Source: an uncultured Polaromonas sp.
GTDB taxonomy: Bacteria > Pseudomonadota > Gammaproteobacteria > Burkholderiales > Burkholderiaceae
Assembly: GCA_946479075.1 (NCBI GenBank)
Contig: CAMLDT010000088.1
Span: 1 to 13,689, forward strand
Length of the DNA: 13,689 nt
Direction: 5' to 3'
Every line of letters starts with the position of its first letter. Positions within the stretch are counted from its first letter, which is position 1. The position numbers and the translations under genes were made by a program. The notes under the pieces were generated by a model. The model saw only the letters and a list, made by a program, of their open reading frames with translations, searched no databases and was not told the DNA's origin. Below, piece by piece: positions 7,096 through 13,382 of this stretch.

Positions 7096-8106
7096 TTATT
7101 TTTCCTGGCGGGCGATTTCAGCGCGGAATTCGGCCAGCACCTTGGCCGCATCCTTCAGGCCCTTGGCCTCGGCATCCTTGACCCATTTTTGCTCCAGCGG
7201 CGCCGTTTTGGCCTTCACGTCAGCCACGAACTTCGCGTCGGCCTTGACGATCTGCACATTGTTGGCCTGCATCAGGGCCGTGGCGCGGCGGTCCACCTTG
7301 TCCCATCCGCGGCCGAACATGCGCGCAGCGATTTCGCCCGAAATCGCATCCACCGCTTTTTTCTCATCGGCGCTGAGCTTGTCGTATTTGGCCTGGTTCA
7401 TCATGAAAACAAAGCTGGTGTTGTACAGGCCGCCCGGAAAGGTCGTGGCGTACTTGATCAGCTTGTCGATCTTGAAGGATTCGGTCGATTCGGCAGGAAA
7501 GAGCGTGCCGTCCATGACGCCGCCGGACAGCAACTCGTAGGAGTCGGGTGCGGGCTTGAGCGTGACGTTCATGCCCAGCACTTTGGAGATCTCGTTCACC
7601 ATGCCGCCGCCGACGCGCCACTTCAGGCCGCCCAGGTCCTCGACGCTGGTCACCGGCCGCTTGGTATTGAACACAATGCCGGGGCCGTGCGTGAAGAAAG
7701 TGATGACCTTGACGCCCTGGTGTTCAGCCAGGAATTGCGGATTTTTGAAAGCCACCTTGTTGAAGGCCACGGAAATCGGCTCCGAGGTATTGCCCAGGAA
7801 AGGGAATTCGGCCATCTGGGTGTACAGGAAACGCCCCGGGGTATAGCCATGCACGGTGTAAGACACGTCCGCCAGGCCATTCTTGACCGCGTCGAAGGTC
7901 CCTGGCGCTGCCGTGACGCCGCGCGGCAGGATGTTGCACTTCATCTTGCCGGCGGTGTTTTTCTCAAGCAGGTCGCACCACTCTTTTTGAGCCATGCTCA
8001 GCGAGTGCGAAGGGGGCAGCCAGCTCGACACGGTCAGGACGGTTTGGGCTGAGGCCAGGCCGCAGCAAGCGGTCAGCAGTGCGGCGGCAACGGGTTTGAT
8101 GTTCAT
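7096..8106 (-). CDS. TRAP transporter substrate-binding protein, DctP family
   Basis: A 336-residue periplasmic solute-binding protein. Residues 1-20 form a Sec signal peptide (Lys4, hydrophobic core, cleavage after ...GLASA, leaving QTVLTVSSW). The mature part shows the DctP fold with GTFDAVKNGLADVSYTVHGY (about 69-88) and the LGGLKWRVGG segment (158-167), where Arg164 sits at the position of the arginine that usually salt-bridges a carboxylate ligand. Trp163 precedes it. The start at ATG 8106 has CGGAG six bases upstream. The gene leads the TRAP cluster and is separated from the permease genes by a strong terminator. The ligand is probably a carboxylate, but its identity is unknown. The divergent etfBA/acyl-CoA dehydrogenase genes hint at, but do not prove, an acid that is activated to a CoA thioester. 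Confidence 0.95.
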   Translation of the reverse strand: MNIKPVAAALLTACCGLASAQTVLTVSSWLPPSHSLSMAQKEWCDLLEKNTAGKMKCNILPRGVTAAPGTFDAVKNGLADVSYTVHGYTPGRFLYTQMAEFPFLGNTSEPISVAFNKVAFKNPQFLAEHQGVKVITFFTHGPGIVFNTKRPVTSVEDLGGLKWRVGGGMVNEISKVLGMNVTLKPAPDSYELLSGGVMDGTLFPAESTESFKIDKLIKYATTFPGGLYNTSFVFMMNQAKYDKLSADEKKAVDAISGEIAARMFGRGWDKVDRRATALMQANNVQIVKADAKFVADVKAKTAPLEQKWVKDAEAKGLKDAAKVLAEFRAEIARQEK

Positions 8107-8121
8107 GAGCGACTCCGGAAC

Positions 8122-8138
8122 GGTCAGCAGGGCTGACC
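8122..8138. promoter_or_regulatory. Perfect inverted repeat in dctP-like 5' leader
   Basis: GGTCAGC-AGG-GCTGACC is a perfect 7-bp dyad with a 3-nt centre, ending 16 nt before the binding-protein ATG (8106) on the minus strand. It could be an operator, or a leader hairpin just upstream of the ribosome site (CGGAG at about 8113-8117). No regulator gene is in the window. Confidence 0.45.
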
Positions 8139-8236
8139 AGATTACTTGTGGGGACGATCCGGCGGTAAGCCGCGCGTTTCATCCGGAAACACAACTGTAT
8201 GTCAGCCGGTGCCCGCGGTCTGTCCCTACTTACCCC

Positions 8237-8264
8237 AATTAACCGACCCAACGGTCTGTTAATT
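8237..8264. promoter_or_regulatory. 28-bp imperfect dyad, possible TetR-type operator
   Basis: AATTAACCGACCCA followed by ACGGTCTGTTAATT forms a dyad centred between 8250 and 8251 with 11 of 14 positions symmetric. The AC[C/A]GACC...GGTC half-site pattern resembles TetR-family operators in general. It lies 131-158 nt upstream of the binding-protein start, next to the triple direct repeat. The regulator cannot be named. Confidence 0.45.
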
Positions 8265-8270
8265 GACGAG

Positions 8271-8303
8271 CGGTCATTTGGTCGGTCATTTGCCGGTCAT
8301 TTG
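8271..8303 (+). repeat. Three direct repeats of CGGTCATTTG
   Basis: Exact copies start at 8271, 8283 and 8294, so they are spaced 12 and 11 bp apart, about one helical turn. Sites on the same helical face suggest cooperative binding of a regulator. They lie between the divergent dctP-like and etfB genes, about 170-200 bp from either start codon. Confidence 0.6.
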
Positions 8304-8359
8304 TCGCCCTGGCAACAGGGCAATGGGCCGTTCGCTCTAATCAGGGCTTTTCGGGTCTT

Positions 8360-8384
8360 TATAATGAAATAGAACGATCGTTCT
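8360..8384 (+). promoter_or_regulatory. etfB promoter -10 (TATAAT) with palindromic operator at the start site
   Basis: A consensus -10 TATAAT lies at 8360-8365. A perfect 14-bp palindrome AGAACGATCGTTCT follows at 8371-8384, covering the expected transcription start (about 8372). I find no good -35 at 16-18 bp spacing. A repressor bound to the palindrome would block initiation. The site looks like a TetR-family operator. TetR-type regulators of fatty-acid genes (for example the group called FadP in beta-proteobacteria, from memory) would be the first to test. Confidence 0.55.
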
Positions 8385-8507
8385 TTTTTAGGGCTTGCCC
8401 CTTGCAATGTGCCCCCGTTCAACCGCGTTGGCGGGCCTCTTGTGCAAGCGCAGCATAGAATCAAACGCTTTACGTGAACGTCAATCACCAACTCTGGAGT
8501 GCTCCTC

Positions 8508-9257
8508 ATGAAGGTCCTGGTCCCCGTCAAACGTGTCGTCGATTACAACGTCAAGGTTCGCGTCAAATCTGACGGCACCGGCGTCGATATCGCCAATGTC
8601 AAGATGAGCATGAATCCGTTTGACGAGATCGCGGTCGAGGAAGCCACCCGTCTGAAGGAAAAGGGCGCTGCAACGGAAGTCATCGCCGTCAGCTGCGGCG
8701 TGGCGCAATGCCAGGAAACCCTGCGCACCGCCATGGCCATCGGTGCCGACCGTGCCATCCTGGTCGAAACCGCCGAGGAACTGCAGCCGCTGGCCGTGGC
8801 CAAGCTGCTGAAAGCGCTGGTCGAGAAAGAGCAGCCGCAGCTGGTGATTCTGGGCAAGCAGGCGATTGACGACGACTGCAACCAGACCGGCCAGATGCTG
8901 GCGGCGCTGCTGGGCTGGCCCCAGGCCACCTTTGCCTCCAAGGTCGATGTGGCCGACGGCAAGGCCGTGGTCATGCGCGAGGTCGATGGCGGTATGGAAA
9001 CCCTGTCGCTGACCCTGCCGGCCATCGTGACCACCGACCTGCGTCTGAACGAGCCGCGTTACGTGACCCTGCCCAACATCATGAAGGCCAAGAAAAAGCA
9101 GCTCGACAACGTCAAGCCCGAGGACCTGGGTGTCGATGTCAAGCCGCGCATCAAGACGCTGAAGGTCAGCGAGCCGCCCAAACGCAGCGCCGGCATCAAG
9201 GTGCCCGATGTCGCCACGCTGGTGGACAAGCTGCGCAATGAAGCGAAAGTAATTTGA
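8508..9257 (+). CDS. etfB: Electron transfer flavoprotein, beta subunit
   Basis: A 249-residue protein, the usual EtfB length. With EtfA it forms the FAD/AMP-containing heterodimer that accepts electrons from acyl-CoA dehydrogenases and passes them to ETF-ubiquinone oxidoreductase. Visible signatures are [14 protein letters not shown] at the N-terminus, [12 protein letters not shown] (35-46), the AMP-binding [16 protein letters not shown] (115-130), and the recognition loop [20 protein letters not shown] (178-197) with Leu188 in the position of the leucine anchor that inserts into partner dehydrogenases. The start at ATG 8508 has CTGGAG eight bases upstream. A GTG at 8499 would add three residues and overlaps that ribosome site, so it is rejected. 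The gene is followed by etfA after an unusual 106-nt gap containing a large inverted repeat. Confidence 0.97.
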   Translation: MKVLVPVKRVVDYNVKVRVKSDGTGVDIANVKMSMNPFDEIAVEEATRLKEKGAATEVIAVSCGVAQCQETLRTAMAIGADRAILVETAEELQPLAVAKLLKALVEKEQPQLVILGKQAIDDDCNQTGQMLAALLGWPQATFASKVDVADGKAVVMREVDGGMETLSLTLPAIVTTDLRLNEPRYVTLPNIMKAKKKQLDNVKPEDLGVDVKPRIKTLKVSEPPKRSAGIKVPDVATLVDKLRNEAKVI

Positions 9258-9313
9258 TTCGCCCCGGACGAGGGGCCCCGCGCAGCGGGGATCGAACGGT
9301 CGGCGAATCAAAT
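9252..9313. repeat. Inverted repeat between etfB and etfA
   Basis: ATTTGATTCGCC (9252-9263, covering the etfB stop codon) and its exact complement GGCGAATCAAAT (9302-9313) form a 12-bp outer stem. Inside it, CCCCGC-GCA-GCGGGG (9276-9290) makes a second perfect hairpin. In the mRNA this would be a long structure between the two cistrons. It has no T-run, so it is not a standard terminator. It may stabilise the message or tune the etfB:etfA ratio, or it may be a repeat-element insertion. Confidence 0.6.
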
Positions 9314-9363
9314 CTGAGGCGCCGGCACCAATCAGACATCAACAGTTTCCCAGGAGTCACACC

Positions 9364-10305
9364 ATGACCGCACTCGCTTCTTTGGTTATTGCAGAACACG
9401 ACAACGCCAGCATCCGTCCCGCCACCCTGAACACCGTGACCGCAGCCGCCCAGTGCGGCGGCGACGTGCATGTGCTGGTGGCCGGCCTGAACGCCGGCCC
9501 CGCCGCCCAAGCCGCCAGCCAGATCGCCGGTGTGGCCAAGGTCATCCATGTGGATGGCGCGCACTTTGAACACGGCCTGGCCGAAAACATGGCCGCCCAG
9601 GTGGCGGCGCTGGCCGGCAGCTATTCGCACATCCTGTTTCCTGCCACCGCTTCCGGCAAAAACATCGCCCCGCGCGTGGCCGCGCTGCTCGACGTCGGCC
9701 AGATCTCCGACATCACCAAGGTGGACGCCGCCGATACTTTCGAGCGCCCGATCTATGCCGGCAATGCGATTGCCATCGTGCAGAGCCTGGACGCGACCAA
9801 GGTCATCACCGTGCGCACCACGGGTTTTGATGCGGCTGCGGCCAGCGGCGGCTCGGCTGCCATTGACGTGGTCAGCGGGGAGGCCGACAGCGGCAAGTCG
9901 GTGTTTGTCGGCAGCGAAATCGCCAAAAGCGACCGCCCCGAACTGACCGCCGCCAAGATCATCGTCAGCGGCGGTCGCGCGCTGGGCAGCGCCGAAAAAT
10001 TCAATGAAGTCATGACGCCGCTGGCCGACAAGCTGGGCGCCGCGCTCGGTGCCTCGCGCGCCGCAGTGGACGCCGGTTATGCGCCCAACGACTGGCAAGT
10101 CGGCCAGACCGGCAAGATCGTCGCGCCCCAGCTCTACATCGCCGCCGGCATCAGCGGCGCGATCCAGCATCTGGCCGGCATGAAGGATTCCAAGGTCATC
10201 GTCGCCATCAACAAGGATCCGGAAGCGCCGATCTTCTCGGTGGCCGACTACGGCCTCGAAGCCGACCTGTTCACGGCGGTGCCGGAGCTGGTCAAGGCCT
10301 TGTAA
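9364..10305 (+). CDS. etfA: Electron transfer flavoprotein, alpha subunit
   Basis: A 313-residue EtfA of typical length. Domain I (about 1-190) has the nucleotide-like fold starting [14 protein letters not shown]. The FAD-binding domain II is clear: [13 protein letters not shown] (201-213), [21 protein letters not shown] (231-251), [16 protein letters not shown] (258-273) and [18 protein letters not shown] (280-297), ending [15 protein letters not shown]. These include the conserved Arg205, Gln248-Thr249-Gly250 and His269 region that contacts FAD. The start at ATG 9364 has AGGAG seven bases upstream. It is co-directional with etfB and followed by an intrinsic terminator, so etfBA ends here as a transcription unit, at least in part. 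Confidence 0.97.
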   Translation: MTALASLVIAEHDNASIRPATLNTVTAAAQCGGDVHVLVAGLNAGPAAQAASQIAGVAKVIHVDGAHFEHGLAENMAAQVAALAGSYSHILFPATASGKNIAPRVAALLDVGQISDITKVDAADTFERPIYAGNAIAIVQSLDATKVITVRTTGFDAAAASGGSAAIDVVSGEADSGKSVFVGSEIAKSDRPELTAAKIIVSGGRALGSAEKFNEVMTPLADKLGAALGASRAAVDAGYAPNDWQVGQTGKIVAPQLYIAAGISGAIQHLAGMKDSKVIVAINKDPEAPIFSVADYGLEADLFTAVPELVKAL

Positions 10306-10313
10306 AAGAAACC

Positions 10314-10340
10314 AGGGCGTCGCATCGGCGCCCTTTTTTT
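10314..10340 (+). terminator. Rho-independent terminator after etfA
   Basis: The AGGGCG...CGCCCT stem (10314-10319 with 10329-10334) can be extended inward by a T-G and a C-G pair, giving eight base pairs around a 5-nt loop, followed by a run of T to 10340. It lies 8 nt after the etfA stop. The downstream acyl-CoA dehydrogenase gene would then need read-through or its own promoter in 10341-10387. Confidence 0.8.
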
Positions 10341-10387
10341 GCGCCCGCCGCCGGTGCGGTGCGGCTGTTATTCGCGGAGACAAAGAC

Positions 10388-12178
10388 ATGAGCTACAAAG
10401 CCCCCCTCAAGGACATGCTGTTTGACATCAAACACCTGGCCGACATCGATGCGATTGCGCAGATTCCCGGCTTCGAGGAAGCCGGCTTCGAGACCGCGCA
10501 GGCCGTCCTCGAAGAGTGCGCGAAGTTCAACGAAGGGGTGTTGTCGCCGCTGAACTGGGAGGGCGACAAAAATCCGTCGAGCTTTCAATCCGGCATGGTC
10601 ACCACGACGCCGGGCTTCAAGGAGGCTTACAAGCAATATGCCGAGGGCGGCTGGCAAGGCCTGCAGCACCCGCTGGATTTCGGCGGCCAGGGCCTGCCCA
10701 AAACGATTGGCGCGGCCTGCGGCGAGATGCTGAACTCGGCCAACATGAGTTTTGCGCTCTGCCCCTTGCTCAGCGACGGCGCCATTGAAGCCCTGCTGAC
10801 GGCCGGCTCGGACGAACTCAAAGCGACCTATCTGGAAAAACTGGTCAGCGGCCAGTGGACCGGCACCATGAACCTGACCGAGCCACAGGCCGGCTCCGAC
10901 CTGGCCATGGTGCGATCACGCGCGGAGCCACAGCCTGATGGCACCTACAAGGTGTTCGGCACCAAGATTTTCATCACTTACGGTGAACACGACATGGCCG
11001 AAAACATCGTCCACCTCGTGCTGGCGCGTGTCACCGGCGCGCCCGAAGGCGTCAAGGGCATCAGCCTGTTTGTGGTGCCCAAGTTCATGGTCGGCAAGGA
11101 CGGCGCTCTCGGCGCGCGCAACGACGTGCATTGCGTGAGCATCGAGCACAAGATGGGCATCAAGGCCAGCCCGACGGCGGTGCTGCAGTACGGTGATAAC
11201 GGTGGCGCCGTCGGCTACATCGTCGGCCAGGAAAACCGCGGCCTGGAGTACATGTTCATCATGATGAATTCGGCGCGTTACGCTGTCGGTATGCAGGGCA
11301 TCGCGATTGCCGAGCGCGCCTACCAGAAGGCCGTGACCTTTGCGAAGGACCGCGTGCAGAGCCGGCCGGTTGATGGCTCGATCAACGCCAGTGCCCCCAT
11401 CATCCACCACCCCGACGTCAAACGCATGCTGATGACCATGCGCGCCTACACCGAAGGCTGCCGCGCCATGGCCTCGGTGGCCGCGGCGGCATACGACGCC
11501 TCGCACCACCACCCCGATGCGGACGTGCGCAAGCAGAACCAGGCTTTCTACGAATACATGGTGCCGCTGGTCAAGGGTTACAGCACCGAGATGAGCCTGG
11601 AAGTGACTTCCCTGGGTGTGCAGGTGCATGGCGGCATGGGTTTCATCGAGGAGACCGGCGCCGCGCAGTATTACCGTGACGCCAAGATCCTGACGATTTA
11701 CGAAGGCACGACCGCCATCCAGGCCAACGACCTGGTCGGCCGCAAGACCGCGCGCGACGGCGGCCAGACCGCGAAGGGCATTGCCGCGCAGATTGAAAAA
11801 ACCGAAGTGGCGCTGCTCAAGCAGGGCGGGGCAGCGGCCAAAGCTGTCGCCAAACGACTCACGGCCGCGCGTGAAGCCTTTGTCGAAGTGGTGGAGTTTG
11901 TCGCCAGCAACACCAAAGCCTCGCCCAATGCCGTGTTCGCGGGCAGCGTGCCTTACCTGATGCTGGCCGGCAACCTGGTGGCCGGCTGGCAACTGGCGCG
12001 TTCGCTGCTGGTGGCCGAAGAGGAACTGGCCCGTGGCAATGACGTGGACTTCATGAAAGCCAAGATCACCACCGCTGTCTTCTATGCGGACCACCTGCTG
12101 AGCAAGGCCCCCGGCGTACGCGACAGCATCGTGGACGGCGCCGACAGCGTGACGGCGCTGGCGCTTGAGGCTTTCTGA
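10388..12178 (+). CDS. Acyl-CoA dehydrogenase with C-terminal extension, DmdC-like
   Basis: A 596-residue FAD-dependent acyl-CoA dehydrogenase, longer than the typical 380-400-residue enzymes. It has the architecture of the DmdC (3-methylmercaptopropionyl-CoA dehydrogenase)-like group with an extra N-terminal segment (YKAPLKDMLFDIKHLADI) and a C-terminal domain beyond about residue 460. Visible motifs: GTMNLTEPQAGSDLAMVRSRA (159-179) and FGTKIFITYGEHD (190-202) at the FAD/substrate pocket, QVHGGMGFIEE (412-422), and IYEGTTAIQANDLVGRK (437-453), where Glu439 is in the position of the catalytic base of this group. The ATG has GGAG eight bases upstream. Position next to etfBA supports a role in acyl-CoA oxidation with ETF as acceptor. 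The chain type is unknown. Family resemblance does not imply that dimethylsulfoniopropionate is degraded, since many non-marine bacteria carry such paralogues. Confidence 0.93.
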   Translation: MSYKAPLKDMLFDIKHLADIDAIAQIPGFEEAGFETAQAVLEECAKFNEGVLSPLNWEGDKNPSSFQSGMVTTTPGFKEAYKQYAEGGWQGLQHPLDFGGQGLPKTIGAACGEMLNSANMSFALCPLLSDGAIEALLTAGSDELKATYLEKLVSGQWTGTMNLTEPQAGSDLAMVRSRAEPQPDGTYKVFGTKIFITYGEHDMAENIVHLVLARVTGAPEGVKGISLFVVPKFMVGKDGALGARNDVHCVSIEHKMGIKASPTAVLQYGDNGGAVGYIVGQENRGLEYMFIMMNSARYAVGMQGIAIAERAYQKAVTFAKDRVQSRPVDGSINASAPIIHHPDVKRMLMTMRAYTEGCRAMASVAAAAYDASHHHPDADVRKQNQAFYEYMVPLVKGYSTEMSLEVTSLGVQVHGGMGFIEETGAAQYYRDAKILTIYEGTTAIQANDLVGRKTARDGGQTAKGIAAQIEKTEVALLKQGGAAAKAVAKRLTAAREAFVEVVEFVASNTKASPNAVFAGSVPYLMLAGNLVAGWQLARSLLVAEEELARGNDVDFMKAKITTAVFYADHLLSKAPGVRDSIVDGADSVTALALEAF

Positions 12179-12189
12179 CGCTGCTTCCG

Positions 12190-12246
12190 TTGCTATCGAT
12201 TTGGTAGCTGCTGGCGCTTGTCCAGCAAGGGCTAGAGCCACTTTTC
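12190..12246 (+). repeat. 57-nt dispersed element, copy A
   Basis: It lies between the acyl-CoA dehydrogenase and nitronate monooxygenase genes. It begins TTGCTATCGATTTGGTAGC, whose GCTATC/GGTAGC arms form a first hairpin. A second hairpin, CTTG-tccag-CAAG with flanking GC pairs, follows, and the element ends in a short T-run. It aligns without gaps to copy B at 13252-13308 (41/57 identical by hand count). I recall similar elements as common intergenic repeats in Comamonadaceae. Confidence 0.7.
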
Positions 12247-12279
12247 ATTCAAATTTTTGCTGAACCGAGAGAAACACCC

Positions 12280-13242
12280 ATGTCCAGACTTCCCGCGCCA
12301 CTGGCCAAACTGCCGCTGCCCATCATCGGCTCGCCGCTGTTCATCATCAGCAACCCCAAGCTGGTGATTGCGCAATGCATCGCCGGTGTGGTCGGCGCGA
12401 TGCCGGCCCTCAATGCGCGGCCGGCGGCGCAGCTGGAAGACTGGCTGGCCGAGATTACCGAGACCCTGGCGACCTACAACGCAGCGAATCCCGACAAGCC
12501 GGCGGCGCCGTTTGCCATCAACCAGATCGTGCACAAGTCCAACGACCGGCTGGAGCACGACATGGAAATGTGCGTGAAGTACAAGGTGCCCATCTACATC
12601 ACCTCGCTGGGCGCGCGCGAAGACATCAACGCCGCAGCGCACAGCTATGGCGGCGTGGTGTTGCACGACATCATCAACAACAAGTTTGCCCGCAAGGCGA
12701 TTGAAAAGGGCGCCGATGGTTTGGTCGCTGTGGCAGCCGGTGCCGGCGGCCATGCCGGTGTGAAAAGCCCGTTTGCGCTGATTCAGGAGATCCGCCAGTG
12801 GTTCGACGGCCCGCTGGCGCTGTCGGGTTCCATCTCCACAGGTGGCGCCGTGCTGGCTGCGCAGGCCATGGGCGCCGATTTTGCGTACATCGGCTCGGCC
12901 TTCATTGCGACCGACGAGGCGCGCGCCACGGATGCCTACAAGCAGTCCATCGTGGACAGCAACAGCGACGACATCGTCTACTCCAGCCTGTTCACCGGGG
13001 TGCACGGCAACTACCTCAAGCCGTCCATCATCGCCGCAGGCATGGACCCGGATAACCTGCCCGATGGCGACCTGAAAACCATGAACTTCGCCAGCGGCGA
13101 AGGCAGCAAGTCCAAGGCCTGGAAAGACATCTGGGGTTGCGGCCAGGGCATAGGCGCCATCAGCCAGGTGCAAAGCACCGCCGACTTCGTGGCCCAGCTC
13201 AAGCGCGAGTACGACCAGGCACGCCAGCGCATCTGCGCCTGA
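12280..13242 (+). CDS. Nitronate monooxygenase family flavoprotein (2-nitropropane dioxygenase-like)
   Basis: A 320-residue FMN-dependent TIM-barrel protein. Family motifs are LPLPIIGSPLFIISNPKLV (11-29), GAMPALNARP (39-48), AAGAGGHAG (152-160) with His158 in the place of the usual catalytic histidine, and the phosphate-binding pair LSGSISTGGAVLAAQAMGAD (181-200) and YIGSAFIATDEA (203-214). Members oxidise nitronates such as propionate-3-nitronate, but many sequences in this family have other or unknown roles, including enoyl reductase-like ones. The ATG is preceded by a weak GAGAG. A gap of 101 nt containing the 57-nt element separates it from the acyl-CoA dehydrogenase gene, so co-transcription is possible but not clear. 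The family call is strong; the substrate is uncertain. Confidence 0.9.
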   Translation: MSRLPAPLAKLPLPIIGSPLFIISNPKLVIAQCIAGVVGAMPALNARPAAQLEDWLAEITETLATYNAANPDKPAAPFAINQIVHKSNDRLEHDMEMCVKYKVPIYITSLGAREDINAAAHSYGGVVLHDIINNKFARKAIEKGADGLVAVAAGAGGHAGVKSPFALIQEIRQWFDGPLALSGSISTGGAVLAAQAMGADFAYIGSAFIATDEARATDAYKQSIVDSNSDDIVYSSLFTGVHGNYLKPSIIAAGMDPDNLPDGDLKTMNFASGEGSKSKAWKDIWGCGQGIGAISQVQSTADFVAQLKREYDQARQRICA

Positions 13243-13251
13243 GTTATCAGT

Positions 13252-13308
13252 AAAAAATGCCGCCAGCCCTTGTCTGGCGGGCGCAAGCAGCTATTGAATC
13301 AATAGCAA
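13252..13308 (-). repeat. 57-nt dispersed element, copy B
   Basis: On the minus strand it starts TTGCTATTGATTCAATAGC, a near-perfect palindrome (8-bp arms around one base). A strong 7-bp hairpin CCGCCAG/CTGGCGG (13260-13280) then leads into CATTTTTT, which looks like an intrinsic terminator in the minus direction. Both neighbouring genes are on the plus strand, so it does not terminate an annotated transcript in that orientation. It is the same element as 12190-12246 in opposite orientation. Confidence 0.7.
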
Positions 13309-13319
13309 TCCGGGCAAAC

Positions 13320-13348
13320 TTGCCGGGCGCCAGGACTGTATTTATACT
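13320..13348 (+). promoter_or_regulatory. Sigma-70-type promoter of the radical SAM gene
   Basis: TTGCCG (13320-13325) and TATACT (13343-13348) are separated by exactly 17 bp. This predicts transcription start near 13355 and a leader of about 28 nt before the ATG at 13383. The -10 element overlaps the LexA-box-like dyad. There is no strong Shine-Dalgarno sequence before the ATG. Confidence 0.6.
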
Positions 13349-13364
13349 GTTTATTTGTACAGTA
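13345..13364. promoter_or_regulatory. LexA/SOS box
   Basis: TACTGT-N8-ACAGTA is a perfect 6+6 dyad with an AT-rich 8-bp centre (TTATTTGT). It matches the CTGT-N8-ACAG consensus of beta- and gamma-proteobacterial LexA sites, extended by TA on both sides. It overlaps the -10 box and ends 18 nt before the radical SAM start codon, an ideal place for repression. A further CTGT half-site lies at 13336-13339. Confidence 0.8.
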
Positions 13365-13382
13365 TTTATTCAGCTCACCGCC

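Larger units (their letters stand above)
8107..8507. other. 401-bp divergent intergenic region between dctP-like and etfB
   Basis: I see no gene here. The region holds several regulatory-looking structures: the 17-bp inverted repeat at 8122-8138, GTTTC-N5-GAAAC at 8176-8190, a 28-bp imperfect dyad at 8237-8264, three CGGTCATTTG repeats at 8271-8303, and a TATAAT box plus a 14-bp perfect palindrome at 8360-8384. The segment is visibly more AT-rich than the flanking genes. The etfB leader after the predicted start site is about 135 nt and shows no recognisable riboswitch or attenuator. Confidence 0.7.

Noticed and set aside
6595..8052. Long plus-strand open frame (485 codons) opposite the TRAP genes
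   Set aside because: It spans two convincing minus-strand genes and the terminator between them, has a composition typical of antisense frames in high-GC DNA (rich in His, Gln, Arg, Gly), and shows no family motif.
8271..8303. CRISPR-like array
   Set aside because: The three 10-bp repeats with 1-2 bp between them are far too short and too close together. No cas genes are present.
8428..8461. Second possible etfB promoter (TTGGCG ... TAGAAT)
   Set aside because: The spacing of 22 bp is outside the normal range for sigma-70 promoters.
9196..10389. Long minus-strand open frame opposite etfA
   Set aside because: etfA on the plus strand has complete EtfA motifs and a good ribosome site. The opposite frame is a codon-bias shadow.
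10388..12178. Evidence for dimethylsulfoniopropionate catabolism
   Set aside because: Only the DmdC-like dehydrogenase is present. No DmdA, DmdB or DmdD candidate is visible, and the family is broad.
10916..12241. Long minus-strand open frame (441 codons) opposite the acyl-CoA dehydrogenase
   Set aside because: It is antisense to a gene with intact catalytic motifs and has no recognisable domain.
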